DNA from: Umezawaea sp049997955 | GTDB lineage: Bacteria; Actinomycetota; Actinomycetes; Mycobacteriales; Pseudonocardiaceae | Length of the DNA stretch: 64,000 nt | Direction of reading: 5' to 3' | Assembly: GCA_049997955.1 (NCBI GenBank) | Contig: JAEBDY010000004.1 | Coordinates: 124,001 to 188,000 of the forward strand | Shown here: positions 17,894 to 26,955 of the stretch, piece after piece | Numbering within the stretch: position 1 is the stretch's first letter | How the letters are laid out: the number at the start of each line of letters is the position of its first letter | Translations under genes and position numbers: made by a program | The notes under the pieces: generated by a model | What the model was told of the DNA's origin: nothing | The model's database searches: none | Seen by the model: the letters and a program-made list of their open reading frames with translations, nothing else

Positions 17894-19401
17894 ATCAGCT
17901 CGTCGGTCAACGGCATCATCACGGTCTTCAGCTCGGTGTAGGCCTCGTACGCGCTCCGGCCGCCCTCGCGCCCGAGCCCGGACTGCTTGTAGCCGCCGAA
18001 GGGCACGTGCGGTTCGAGCTGGAAGCCGTTGACGCCGATCATCCCGGCGCGCAGGCGCCGGGCGACGCGGAACGCGCGGCGGACGTCGGTGGTGTAGATG
18101 CCCGCGCCGAGTCCGTACTCGGTGTCGTTGGCGATCCGGACCGCCTCGTCCTCGTCGTCGAACGGCACGACCGCGAGCACCGGGCCGAAGATCTCCTCAC
18201 GGGCCACGGTCATGTCGTTGCGCACGTCGGCGAAGATCGTGGGGCCGACGAAGTTGCCCTCCGCGAGGTCGCCCTCCAGCCGCTTGCCGCCGGTGACCAG
18301 GCGGGCGCCCTCCTCCTGGCCCTTGTCGACGTAGCCGAGCACGCGGTCGAGCTGCCGCTGGTTGATCAACGGGCTGGCCAGCACGCCGGGGTCGAACGGG
18401 TCGCCGAAGGTGATCACGCCCGCCAGCATCTCGGCGGAGGCGAGGAACTCGTCGTGCACGTCCCGGTGCACCAGCGCCCTGGTGTGGGCCACGCACGCCT
18501 GGCCGGACAGGCCCATCGTGACCATGCCCATGCAGGTCATCGCGGCCATCCCGACGTTCGGCGCGTCGGCGAACACGAGCGCGGGGCTCTTGCCGCCCAG
18601 TTCCAGCGACACCCGCTTGGTGGTGCCCGCGGACGCCTCGACGACGAGCCTGCCGACCGACCGGCTCCCGGTGAAGCTCACCTTGTCCACGAGGGGGTGG
18701 TTGATCAGCGCCGAGCCCGTCGACTCCCCCGGCCCGGTGACGAGGTTGACCACGCCGTCCGGCAGGCCCGCCTCGATCAGCAGCTCGACCATGCGGATCA
18801 CGCAGAACGACGCGTACTCCGAGGGTTTCACCACGACCGTGCACCCGGCCGCGAGCGCGGGGGCGAGCTTCTGCGCGAAGAGCACGAACGGCGCGTTCCA
18901 CGGCAGCACGGCCGCGACGACGCCGATCGGCTCGCGGAACGTCATCGCCAGGTGGTCGCCGCCCTGGTACGGCGGCAGGGTCTCCCCGCCGACCTTGTCG
19001 ATCCAGCCCGCGTGGTGGTCGAAGATGTCGGCGGCGATGGCGACCGACGTGCCGTAGATCTGGCCGAACGACAGCGGCACGCCGTTGTCCAGCGCCTGGA
19101 GGCCGCGCAGTTCGTCGGCGTGCTCCCGCAGCAGGTCGCCGTACTTGCGCAGCACCTGGATGCGCTTGCCCGCGCCGTACCGCGGCCACGGCCCGTCGTC
19201 GAACGCCCGGCGCGCGGCGCGCACCGCGTCGTCCACGTCCTGGTCCGTCGCGACGGCGAACTGCCCGACCACCTCCGCGCTGGCGGGGTGGTGGTGGGTC
19301 CACGTCCGCCCGTCGCCCGAGGCGCGGAACTCCCCGTCGACGAGGAGCAGGCCGTCCTTCAACCCCAGCGCCTCGCGATGCGGCTGTACGGTGAACACCA
19401 C
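17890..19401 (-). CDS. NAD(P)-dependent aldehyde dehydrogenase
   Basis: A 503-residue ALDH-superfamily enzyme oxidising an aldehyde to the acid. The general base Glu267 is in LELGGKSP, and the nucleophile Cys303 is in SGQACVAHTR. FTGSRSVGR is the nucleotide-binding segment, and EEIFGPV is the conserved C-terminal block. The start is GTG at 19401 behind GAGGAGG. In this operon, with a Zn-ADH and downstream of a KstR-like site, it may process sterol-derived aldehydes such as the C26 aldehyde, which is an inference. Confidence 0.9.
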   Translation of the reverse strand: MVFTVQPHREALGLKDGLLLVDGEFRASGDGRTWTHHHPASAEVVGQFAVATDQDVDDAVRAARRAFDDGPWPRYGAGKRIQVLRKYGDLLREHADELRGLQALDNGVPLSFGQIYGTSVAIAADIFDHHAGWIDKVGGETLPPYQGGDHLAMTFREPIGVVAAVLPWNAPFVLFAQKLAPALAAGCTVVVKPSEYASFCVIRMVELLIEAGLPDGVVNLVTGPGESTGSALINHPLVDKVSFTGSRSVGRLVVEASAGTTKRVSLELGGKSPALVFADAPNVGMAAMTCMGMVTMGLSGQACVAHTRALVHRDVHDEFLASAEMLAGVITFGDPFDPGVLASPLINQRQLDRVLGYVDKGQEEGARLVTGGKRLEGDLAEGNFVGPTIFADVRNDMTVAREEIFGPVLAVVPFDDEDEAVRIANDTEYGLGAGIYTTDVRRAFRVARRLRAGMIGVNGFQLEPHVPFGGYKQSGLGREGGRSAYEAYTELKTVMMPLTDELM

Positions 19402-19423
19402 TGGTCCTCCTCGAACGCGCAGT

Positions 19424-20278
19424 TCAGGACAGGGAAAGGGTTTCGGTGCAGGCGAACGTCCGCTGGGGATCCGCGGCGGCGAAGTGCTCGCCCAGTTCGC
19501 CGATCGAGTCGAAGCGCCGCTCCACGGTGGGCGGGGCCATGAGCGCGACCACTCCCCCGTGCACGACGAAGACCTGGCCGCTGATCCGGTCGGCGGCCGG
19601 GGAGGCGAGGTGGGCGACGAAGGACGCGACGTGGTCGGGCGCCAGCGGGTCGACGCCGTCCTCCGGTCCCGCGCCGAAGACGTGCTCGGTCATGGCGGTG
19701 CGGGCGCGCGGGCAGATCGCGTTGGCGCGCACGCCGTAGCGGGCCAGCCCCTGCGCGGTCGACAGGGTCAGCGCGACGATCCCCGCCTTGGCGGCCCCGT
19801 AGTTCGCCTGCCCGGCGGGGCCGAGCAGGAACGCCTCGGACGCGGTGTTCACGATCCGCCCGTACACCGGGCCACCCGCGTCCTTCGACCGCTCCCGCCA
19901 GTGGACCGCCGCCGCGCGGGAGACCAGGAAGTGCCCGCGCAGGTGCACGCGGATCACCAGGTCCCAGTCCTCGTCGGACATGCCGAACAGCATCCGGTCG
20001 CGCAGCACGCCCGCGTTGTTCACCACGACGTGCAGTCCGCCGAAGTGCTCGACGGCCGCCGCGAGCAGGCCGTCCGCGGTGGCCCGGTCCCCGACGTCGC
20101 CCTCGACGACGACGGCCTTGGCGCCGAGCCGCTCGATCTCCTCGGCGACGGGCCGCGCCGCGCCCGGCAGGTCGTTGAGCACGACGTCCGCGCCCGCGCG
20201 GGCCAGCGCCAGCGCTTCCACCCTGCCGAGCCCGGCGCCCGCGCCGGTCACGATCGCCACCTTGCCCGCGAGGTCCAC
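19424..20278 (-). CDS. SDR oxidoreductase, FabG/hydroxyacyl-CoA dehydrogenase-like
   Basis: A 284-residue short-chain dehydrogenase with TGAGAGLG near the N-terminus, NNAGVLRDRML, the catalytic Tyr/Lys in YGAAKAG, and a C-terminal extension of about 30 residues. It resembles the SDR at 40749 (same NNAG-RDRM and TAMTE/TRMTE motifs), so both may act on 3-hydroxyacyl-CoA steroid intermediates. The GTG at 20278 is preceded by AGGAGG. The gene starts 13 bases after the ADH stop. Confidence 0.85.
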   Translation of the reverse strand: MDLAGKVAIVTGAGAGLGRVEALALARAGADVVLNDLPGAARPVAEEIERLGAKAVVVEGDVGDRATADGLLAAAVEHFGGLHVVVNNAGVLRDRMLFGMSDEDWDLVIRVHLRGHFLVSRAAAVHWRERSKDAGGPVYGRIVNTASEAFLLGPAGQANYGAAKAGIVALTLSTAQGLARYGVRANAICPRARTAMTEHVFGAGPEDGVDPLAPDHVASFVAHLASPAADRISGQVFVVHGGVVALMAPPTVERRFDSIGELGEHFAAADPQRTFACTETLSLS

Positions 20279-20291
20279 TGTGGACGTCCTC

Positions 20292-21377
20292 CTAGTCGAA
20301 GATGATGACCTGGCGGACGGAGGCGCCACCGCCGCGCAGCACCTGGAGACCTTCGTTGACGTCGTCCAGGCGGATCCGCTTGCTGATCATGCTCGCCACG
20401 TCGAGCCGTCCCGCCCGCCACAGCGCCACCAGGCGCGGCACGTCCCGGCGGACGTTCGCCGTCCCGTAGAACGAGCCGTGCAGGGTCTTGTCGTGCAGGA
20501 ACAGCTCCTGCGCGCTGAACTCGACCATCGCGTCGGCCCGGCCCGCGCCGACGACGACCACGTGGCCGCCGCGCCGGGTGACGTCCCACGCCGACCGGAT
20601 GGTGGCGGGCAGGCCGACCACGTCGAAGCCGTAGTCGAAGCCCATGCCCCCCGCCAGTTCCTGGTTCAGCGCGGCGAGGCCTTCCGGGGTGGTGGCGTGC
20701 GTCGCGCCGAAGTGCTTGGCCACGTCGTGCTTCTCCACCACCGGGTCCACGGCGATGATCCGCGCCGCGCCCGCGAGCCGCGCGCCCTGGACGACCGAGA
20801 CGCCGACGCCGCCGCAGCCGATCACCACGACGTCGGACCCCGGCTCGACCTTCGCGGTGTTGAGCACCGCGCCGACCCCGGTGATCACGCCGCAGGCGAT
20901 CAGCGCGGCGATCTCGAACGGCACGTCGTCATCGATCTTGATCGCCCCGGCGGCGGGCACGACCAGCTCCTCGGCGAACGTGCCGAGCCCGGCGTAGCCG
21001 AACGCCGGGGCGCCGCCGACCAGGAAGCGCGGCGTGGTGAACGCGGCCATGGCGTGCACGATGCACAGGTGCGTCTCCCCGCCGACGCAGTTGCGGCAGG
21101 TCCCGCAGGGCGGCACGAAGGTCACGACCACGTGGTCGCCGACGGCGAGCGTGGTGACCGCGCTGCCGACCTCGACGATCTCGCCCGCTCCCTCGTGGCC
21201 GATCACCCCGGGGGCCAGCGCGGGCAGCGTGCCGTTCATCGCGGAGAGGTCGCTGTGGCAGATCCCGCACGCCTTGACCTTGATGCGGACCTCGTCGGGA
21301 CCCGGCGCGGTGGTGGTCACGTCGTCGCGGAGTTCGAGCTTGTCGTCGCCGATCTGGTTCAGCACGGCTGCCTTCAC
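20292..21377 (-). CDS. Zinc-dependent alcohol dehydrogenase (MDR family)
   Basis: A 361-residue medium-chain dehydrogenase. Catalytic Zn ligands lie in CGICHSD and GHEGAGE. The structural Zn is held by four Cys in CGTCRNC plus THLC, and the coenzyme fold is VIGCGGVGVS. It belongs to the AdhD/class III-like branch. I prefer the second GTG (21377), since AGGAG lies about 8 bases before it and abuts the first GTG at 21386. First gene of a four-gene operon behind a KstR-like site, it may oxidise the C26 alcohol made by CYP125. Confidence 0.88.
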   Translation of the reverse strand: MKAAVLNQIGDDKLELRDDVTTTAPGPDEVRIKVKACGICHSDLSAMNGTLPALAPGVIGHEGAGEIVEVGSAVTTLAVGDHVVVTFVPPCGTCRNCVGGETHLCIVHAMAAFTTPRFLVGGAPAFGYAGLGTFAEELVVPAAGAIKIDDDVPFEIAALIACGVITGVGAVLNTAKVEPGSDVVVIGCGGVGVSVVQGARLAGAARIIAVDPVVEKHDVAKHFGATHATTPEGLAALNQELAGGMGFDYGFDVVGLPATIRSAWDVTRRGGHVVVVGAGRADAMVEFSAQELFLHDKTLHGSFYGTANVRRDVPRLVALWRAGRLDVASMISKRIRLDDVNEGLQVLRGGGASVRQVIIFD

Positions 21378-21426
21378 CGGTATCACTCCTCGTCGAGTTC
21401 ACGGCTGAGCTGGATACCTGGCACAC

Positions 21427-21440
21427 TAGAATCTGTTCTC
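21427..21440. promoter_or_regulatory. KstR-type operator, imperfect
   Basis: TAGAATCTGTTCTC fits TNNAACNNGTTNNA with two mismatches. It lies 50 bp upstream of the ADH start, so the ADH operon may belong to the KstR regulon. Confidence 0.5.
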
Positions 21441-21467
21441 ATTCATCACAAGGTCCATCCGTGTGCG

Positions 21468-21659
21468 CTAGTCCTTGACCCGCAACGCGTTCCTCGGGCA
21501 CGCCGCGACCGCCCGGATCACCGGTTCCTCCTCGCCTCCCGCCAGTTCACCGGTCCGCACCTGCAACACCTCGTCGTCGTCGAGGTCGAAGACCTCCGGG
21601 GCGATGTCGACGCAGACGCCGTTCGCCTCGCACTGCACGGGGTCGACGCTGACCTTCAC
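21468..21659 (-). CDS. 3Fe-4S ferredoxin
   Basis: A 63-residue single-cluster ferredoxin. Cys10, Cys16 (pattern C-x5-C) and Cys54 (followed by Pro) are the three ligands of a [3Fe-4S] cluster, the type that donates electrons to actinomycete P450s. The GTG at 21659 is supported by GGGAGGTAGCC just before it; the longer frame to 21683 adds MKAWWEVA in place of the leader. The likely partner is CYP125 at 37233, which has no adjacent ferredoxin. It is divergent from fadE26 across a perfect KstR site. Confidence 0.9.
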   Translation of the reverse strand: MKVSVDPVQCEANGVCVDIAPEVFDLDDDEVLQVRTGELAGGEEEPVIRAVAACPRNALRVKD

Positions 21660-21690
21660 GGCTACCTCCCACCAGGCCTTCACACAGAAC

Positions 21691-21704
21691 TAGAACTCGT
21701 TCTA
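21691..21704. promoter_or_regulatory. KstR-type operator (perfect palindrome)
   Basis: TAGAACTCGTTCTA matches TNNAACNNGTTNNA exactly and is a perfect palindrome apart from the central dinucleotide. It lies between the divergent ferredoxin and fadE26 starts and probably represses both. Confidence 0.85.
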
Positions 21705-21745
21705 GAGTAGTGCTCCCTTCGCTCCCCGAGCCAGCCGGAGGACGC

Positions 21746-22930
21746 ATGCACATCGGGTACACGCCGGAGCAGGAGGAGCTGCGCCGGGAGCTGCGGAGCT
21801 ACTTCGCCGCGCTGATGACCCCGGACCGGCGGGCCGCCCTCACCTCCGGCGCGGGCGACTACGGGGACGCCGAGGTGTACAAGGACACCGTCCGCCGCAT
21901 GGGGCTCGACGGGTGGCTCACGATCGGCTGGCCGGAGGAGTACGGCGGGCGGAACCGGCCGATGGTCGACCAGCTGATCTTCGTGGACGAGGCCGCCGTG
22001 GCGGGCGCCCCGGTGCCGTTCCTGACGATCAACTCGATCGGGCCGACGATCATGGCCTACGGCACGCCCGAGCAGAAGGCCGACTACCTGCCGAAGATCG
22101 CGAACGGCGAGGTCCACTTCGCCATCGGCTACTCGGAACCCGAGGCGGGCACCGACCTGGCCGCGCTGCGCACGCGCGCGGTCCGGGACGGCGACGAGTA
22201 CGTGATCACCGGGCAGAAGATGTGGACCAGCCTCGTCCAGTACGCCGACTACGTGTGGCTCGCCTGCCGCACCGACCGGGAAGCGCCGCGGCACAAGGGG
22301 CTGAGCATGGTGGTCGTGCCGACCGACTCGCCCGGCTTCTCCTGGACGCCCGTGCGCACCATGGCCGGGCCGACCACCAGCGCGACCTACTACCAGGACG
22401 TGCGCGTGCCCGTCGCCAACCGGGTCGGCGCGGAGAACCAGGGCTGGAAGCTGATCACCAACCAGCTCAACCACGAACGGGTTGCGCTCAGCTCGGCGGC
22501 GCCGTTGCAGACCGCGTTGCGGGAGGCGCGGGAGTGGGCCCGGACCACCAAGCTGCCCGGCACCGGCGACCGCGTGATCGACCAGGAGTGGGTGCGGCTG
22601 CACCTGGCCCGCGTGCACGCGAAGACCGAGTTCCTGAAGCTGCTGAACTGGAAGATCGCCTCCGACGCCGACCACGCGCCGAGCCCGGCCGAGGCGTCCG
22701 CCACGAAGGTGTTCGGCACCGAGTTCGCGACCGAGGCCTACCGGCTGCTGATGGAGGTGCTGGGCGCGCACGCGGTCGTGCGCGACGGATCGCGCGGCGC
22801 GCTGCTGCGCGGCCGGGTCGAACGGATGCACCGGTCGTCGCTGATCCTCACCTTCGGCGGCGGCACCAACGAGATCCAGCGGGACATCATCGCGCGGGTC
22901 GGCCTCGGCCTGCCTGCCGCACCGCGCTGA
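21746..22930 (+). CDS. fadE26: Acyl-CoA dehydrogenase FadE26 (ChsE4-like)
   Basis: A 394-residue acyl-CoA dehydrogenase closely resembling mycobacterial FadE26. The N-terminal YTPEQEELRRELRSYF, GYSEPEAGTDLA, MWTSLVQYADYVWLA and FGGGTNEIQRDII are all family-type. In mycobacteria FadE26 and FadE27 form an alpha2beta2 enzyme that dehydrogenates the sterol C26 acyl-CoA side chain. GGAGG precedes the ATG at 21746. The fadE27 gene follows after 14 bases. Confidence 0.92.
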   Translation: MHIGYTPEQEELRRELRSYFAALMTPDRRAALTSGAGDYGDAEVYKDTVRRMGLDGWLTIGWPEEYGGRNRPMVDQLIFVDEAAVAGAPVPFLTINSIGPTIMAYGTPEQKADYLPKIANGEVHFAIGYSEPEAGTDLAALRTRAVRDGDEYVITGQKMWTSLVQYADYVWLACRTDREAPRHKGLSMVVVPTDSPGFSWTPVRTMAGPTTSATYYQDVRVPVANRVGAENQGWKLITNQLNHERVALSSAAPLQTALREAREWARTTKLPGTGDRVIDQEWVRLHLARVHAKTEFLKLLNWKIASDADHAPSPAEASATKVFGTEFATEAYRLLMEVLGAHAVVRDGSRGALLRGRVERMHRSSLILTFGGGTNEIQRDIIARVGLGLPAAPR

Positions 22931-22944
22931 CCGGGAGGACCCGC

Positions 22945-24060
22945 ATGGACTTCGCGCCGACCGAGGCGACCCTGGAGCTGGCCGCGCTGACCCGCGGCAT
23001 CCTGGCCGACCACCTCACCCCGGCCCGGCTGCGCGAGGTCGAGGCCTCCCCCGGCCGCTTCGACCGCGCGCTCTGGGCCGATCTGGCCGCGGCCGGGGTC
23101 CTGTCCGCCGCGCTGCCCGAGGAGGTGGACGGCGGCGGGTTCGGACTGCTGGAGCAGTGCGGCGTCCTGGTCGAACTCGGACGCGCGGTCGCGCCCGTGC
23201 CGTACCTGCCGTCGATCGTGGTGGCCGCGTCCGCGCTGGCCGCGTTCGGTGGCGCCGACCAGCGCGAGAGGTGGGTCAAGCCCGCCGCGGCGGGCGGCCC
23301 GGTGCTGACCGCCGCGCTCGTGGAGGACCTGGACGACGGCACCGGAGTGCCCTCCACCGTCGCGGAGCGCGGGCCGGACGGGTGGACGCTGACCGGGGTG
23401 AAGACCACCGTGCCCTGCGGAGTCGTGGCGGACCTGTTCCTCGTCCCGGCGGCCACACCGCACGGGCAGGCGGTGTTCCTGGTCGAGCCGCACGACGAGC
23501 ACGTCACCGTCACGGGACAGCGGGTGGTGGACGGCGACGACACCGCGCAGCTGGAACTGGCCGGCGTGCCGCTGGGCGACGACCGGTTGCTCGGCTCGCC
23601 GGGCGACGGGACCGCGGCGTGGCTGCTCGCCCGCGCCACGGTCGGGCTGTGCGCCACGCAGCTCGGCGTCACCGAACGCGCGCTGGAGCTGACGGCCGAG
23701 CACGCCCGCACCCGCGTGCAGTTCGACCGGCCGATCGGCAGCTTCCAGGCGGTGGCCCAGCGGCTGGCCGACGCGTTCGTGGACGTGGCGGCGATCCGGC
23801 TGACGCTGTGGCAGGCGGCCTGGATGCTGGCCTCCGACCTGCCGTGCGACACGGAGATCGCGACGGCGAAGTTCTGGGCGGCCGACGCGGGGCACCGGGT
23901 GGCGCACACGGCCGTCCACGTCCACGGAGGGCTGGGCCTCGACGTCGAGCACGGGCTGCACCGCTACTTCACCGCGGCCAAGCGCGTCGAGTTCGAGCTG
24001 GGCGGTGCGACGGCGCACCTCCGCCGGATCGGCGCCGCGCTGGCCACGCACCCGGCGTGA
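22945..24060 (+). CDS. fadE27: Acyl-CoA dehydrogenase FadE27 (ChsE5-like)
   Basis: A 371-residue partner subunit of the heterotetrameric steroid acyl-CoA dehydrogenase. It resembles FadE27 along its length: MDFxxTEA start, FGLLEQCGVLVELG, RTRVQFDRPIGSFQAV, HVHGGLGLDVEHGLHRYF and a final LRRIG. The second subunit in such pairs contributes to FAD binding rather than a full active site. GGGAGG lies upstream of the ATG. It is co-transcribed with fadE26 and convergent with the gene at 24154. Confidence 0.9.
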   Translation: MDFAPTEATLELAALTRGILADHLTPARLREVEASPGRFDRALWADLAAAGVLSAALPEEVDGGGFGLLEQCGVLVELGRAVAPVPYLPSIVVAASALAAFGGADQRERWVKPAAAGGPVLTAALVEDLDDGTGVPSTVAERGPDGWTLTGVKTTVPCGVVADLFLVPAATPHGQAVFLVEPHDEHVTVTGQRVVDGDDTAQLELAGVPLGDDRLLGSPGDGTAAWLLARATVGLCATQLGVTERALELTAEHARTRVQFDRPIGSFQAVAQRLADAFVDVAAIRLTLWQAAWMLASDLPCDTEIATAKFWAADAGHRVAHTAVHVHGGLGLDVEHGLHRYFTAAKRVEFELGGATAHLRRIGAALATHPA

Positions 24061-24153
24061 CGCGGGGGTCGCCGACGGCACCTCGCCGCGGTCCGCGGGC
24101 GCGGTGGTCGTGACGACAGGCCGTCCCGGCGACGGACGCGGTGTCCGCACCGA

Positions 24154-25257
24154 TCAGCGCAGCTCGCCGAGCCTCTCGATCGTCTCGTCGGTTTCGCGCA
24201 CCAACGCGGCCATGACCTCGGCGACCGGCCGCACCTCGTTCATCCGCCCGACGATCTGGCCAACCGGCATCGAGACCACGGCCGGGTCGTCTGACCTGGT
24301 GATGCGCTGGTGCGCCTCGCTGACCAGCAGGTTCTGCAGGGGCATCGGCAGCGGGGCGGGCGCGTCCGCCTCGGCCCAGGCCTGCGTCCACCTGGTCTTG
24401 AGCAGGCGGGCGGGTTTTCCGGTGTAGATCCTCGTGCGCACGGTGTCGCTCGATCCCGCCGCGAGCAGCGCGCGCTGGGTGGCCGTGCTCCGCGCCATCA
24501 GCGCGTACTCCGCCGTGGTGAGCCAGTACGAGCCCATCCACACCCCGGAGGCGCCCAGCGCCAGCGCCGCGGCGGCTTGGCGGCCGGAGCCGATCCCACC
24601 CGCCGCCAGCACCGGCGCGCGGCCACCGACCGCGTCCACGACCTCCGGCACGAGGACCATCGTGGCCACCTCACCGGTGTGGCCGCCCGCCTCGTAGCCC
24701 TGCGCCACCACGATGTCCACGCCGTTGTCGACGTGCCTGCGCGCGTGCTCGCTCTTCCCGGCGAGGGCGGCGACCGGGACCCCGCGCTCGTGCACCTGCC
24801 GGATCACGTCCTCCGGCGGCGAGCCGAGCGCGTTCGCGATCAGCCGGATGGGGTGTTCGAGCGCCACGTCCACGTGCGACCGCGCCACGGAGTGCAGCCA
24901 GCCGAGCACGCCCGCGCCGGACTCCTCGTCGGCGGGCAGGGGCGGCACGCCCAGCTCCCGCAACGTCCGCTGGACGAAGTCCCGGTGCCCCTGCGGGATG
25001 AGCTTGTCCAGGTCGAAGGACGTGCCCTCGGTCGGCACGGTCGCGGGCATCACGATGTCCACGCCGTAGGGCTTGCCGTCGGTGTTCTCGTCCATCCAGG
25101 TCAGCGCGCGGTCCAGGTCGGCGGCGTCGTTGAAGCGCACGCACCCGAGCACGCCGAGCCCGCCCGCGCGGCTGATCGCCGCGGCCACGTGCTCCGAAGG
25201 GGTGAAGCCGAGCACGGGGTGCTCGATCCCCAGTGTGTCGCACAACGCCGTGCGCAT
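24154..25257 (-). CDS. Nitronate monooxygenase-family flavoprotein
   Basis: A 367-residue TIM-barrel FMN protein of the 2-nitropropane dioxygenase/nitronate monooxygenase family. The AGGLGVLGCVRF loop near the N-terminus, AQGYEAGGHTGEVA and LAAGGIGSG phosphate-binding motifs are present. In sterol degraders related proteins (such as IpdC) act as flavin reductases or dehydrogenases on CoA thioesters, so nitronate may not be the substrate. It follows fadD19 by 9 bases and shares its promoter. GAGGAGG precedes the ATG. Confidence 0.85.
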   Translation of the reverse strand: MRTALCDTLGIEHPVLGFTPSEHVAAAISRAGGLGVLGCVRFNDAADLDRALTWMDENTDGKPYGVDIVMPATVPTEGTSFDLDKLIPQGHRDFVQRTLRELGVPPLPADEESGAGVLGWLHSVARSHVDVALEHPIRLIANALGSPPEDVIRQVHERGVPVAALAGKSEHARRHVDNGVDIVVAQGYEAGGHTGEVATMVLVPEVVDAVGGRAPVLAAGGIGSGRQAAAALALGASGVWMGSYWLTTAEYALMARSTATQRALLAAGSSDTVRTRIYTGKPARLLKTRWTQAWAEADAPAPLPMPLQNLLVSEAHQRITRSDDPAVVSMPVGQIVGRMNEVRPVAEVMAALVRETDETIERLGELR

Positions 25258-25266
25258 GGATCCTCC

Positions 25267-26880
25267 TCAGCCGGACAACGATGCCGTCAGGTGTTCGTCC
25301 GCGTAGCGCTTCGCCCACTGGTAGTCCGGTTTGCCGCTGGGCAGCCTGGTGATCTCGTCCACCAGCCAGAGGCTGCGGGGCACCTTGTAGCCCGCGATCT
25401 CCCGCCGCACGTGGGTGTCCAGGTCGGACAGCCGCGGCACGCGGCCCGGCCGCGGCTGCACCAGCGCGCCGACCCGTTGCCCGAGCCGGTCGTCGGGAAC
25501 GCCGATGACCAGGGCGTCGAAGACGTCGGGGTGGGACTTCAACGCGGCCTCCACCTCCTCGGGGAACACCTTCTCGCCGCCCGTGTTGACGCACGTGTTC
25601 CCCCTGCCCAGCAACGTGATCGTGCCGTCGGACTCGAACCGCGCGAAGTCGCCCGGCACGGTGTACCGCCTGCCGTCGATCTCCTGGAACATCGCCGCGG
25701 TCTTCTCGGGGTCCTTGTAGTAGCCCAGCGGGATGTTGCCGGTGCGGGCCAGCCTGCCGACCACGCCCGCCTCCGGCGCCAGCGGGCGGCCGTCGTCGTC
25801 GATGACGATGGTGTCGTCGTTCAGCTTCACCCTGGTGCCGTCGGTCTTCTGGACCTGCTTGGGCACAGCGCCGATGCCGGTGGAGCCGGTCTCCGACGCG
25901 CCGATCGACTCCAGCAGCGTCACGTGCGGCAGGGCCGTGAGGTACTGCTCCTTGACCGTGTGCGAGAACAGCGCCGCGCTGCTGTTGACGATGAGCAGCG
26001 ACGAGGCGTCGTACTGCCCGGACCGGAACTCCTCGATCATCGGGCGGGCCATGGCGTCGCCGACGATCACCGCGACCTGGACGCCGTGCCGCTCGACCAC
26101 GCGCCAGACCTCGGCCGGGTCGAACTTGGGCACCAGCACCACCGTGCTCCCGGAGAACAGCGCGCCGAGCATCGCCCACTGCGCCGCGCCGTGGATCATC
26201 GGCGGCAGGCAGAGCCGGACGAGCCCGTAGTCCTTGCCCTGGCGGGCCTGCTGCCACTCGTCGGCGACGTGCTCGCCGGTGACGAAGTCGATGCCGCCGC
26301 CCAGCACGCGCCACACGTCCTCGTGCCGCCACATCACGCCCTTGGGCATGCCGGTGGTGCCGCCGGTGTAGAGGATGTACAGGTCGTCCTCGCTGCGCGG
26401 CCCGAAGTCCCGCTCGGGCGCTCCGCCCGCCAGCGCGGTCTCGTAGGCCACGCCGCCGTAGCCGGAGAAGTCCGCGTCCGACTCGTCGTCGATCACCACG
26501 ACGTCCCGCAGCAGGGGCACCGTCGGCAGCACCTCGGCCACGAGGTCGGAGTACCGCCGCTCGTGCACCAGCGCGACGAGGTCCGACTGCTCGAACAAGT
26601 ACTGCAACTCGTTCTTGGTGTAGCGGTAGTTCACGTTGATCGCCACGGCCCGCAGCTTGTACGCGGCGATCATGGCCTCGACCAGCTCGATGGAGTTGCG
26701 CGCGTACAGCCCCACGTGCGAACCCGCGCCGACACCACGCAAAGCCAGGTGGTGGGCCAAACGGTTCGCGCGCTCCTCGAGCTGCGCGTAGGTTGCCTTC
26801 CGGTCGCCGCACACCAGCGCGACGCGATCCGGAACGATGTCAACGGCGTGCTCGACGAGATCTGCGACGTTGAGGGCCAT
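25267..26880 (-). CDS. fadD19: Steroid-CoA ligase FadD19-like
   Basis: A 537-residue AMP-forming acyl-CoA ligase that matches FadD19 well: MALNVADLVEHAVD, LVHERRYSDLVAEVLP, YTGGTTGMPKGVMWRHED (adenylate loop) and NTGGEKVFPEEVE. FadD19 activates the C26 (3-oxo-cholest-4-en-26-oate type) side-chain acid to the CoA ester, and in rhodococci it is essential for C-24-branched sterols. The ATG at 26880 is 10 bases from a KstR-type site. It is divergent from echA19, the same arrangement as in M. tuberculosis. Confidence 0.93.
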   Translation of the reverse strand: MALNVADLVEHAVDIVPDRVALVCGDRKATYAQLEERANRLAHHLALRGVGAGSHVGLYARNSIELVEAMIAAYKLRAVAINVNYRYTKNELQYLFEQSDLVALVHERRYSDLVAEVLPTVPLLRDVVVIDDESDADFSGYGGVAYETALAGGAPERDFGPRSEDDLYILYTGGTTGMPKGVMWRHEDVWRVLGGGIDFVTGEHVADEWQQARQGKDYGLVRLCLPPMIHGAAQWAMLGALFSGSTVVLVPKFDPAEVWRVVERHGVQVAVIVGDAMARPMIEEFRSGQYDASSLLIVNSSAALFSHTVKEQYLTALPHVTLLESIGASETGSTGIGAVPKQVQKTDGTRVKLNDDTIVIDDDGRPLAPEAGVVGRLARTGNIPLGYYKDPEKTAAMFQEIDGRRYTVPGDFARFESDGTITLLGRGNTCVNTGGEKVFPEEVEAALKSHPDVFDALVIGVPDDRLGQRVGALVQPRPGRVPRLSDLDTHVRREIAGYKVPRSLWLVDEITRLPSGKPDYQWAKRYADEHLTASLSG

Positions 26881-26890
26881 GACGAGAAAG

Positions 26891-26904
26891 TAGAACGTGT
26901 TATC
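26891..26904. promoter_or_regulatory. KstR-type operator
   Basis: TAGAACGTGTTATC fits TNNAACNNGTTNNA except for the last base. It lies between divergent fadD19 and echA19. Confidence 0.75.
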
Positions 26905-26955
26905 GTTGTCGACAATCCCCCAGGCGGTCAGACTCGATCCAGGAGGCCCTCGGAG

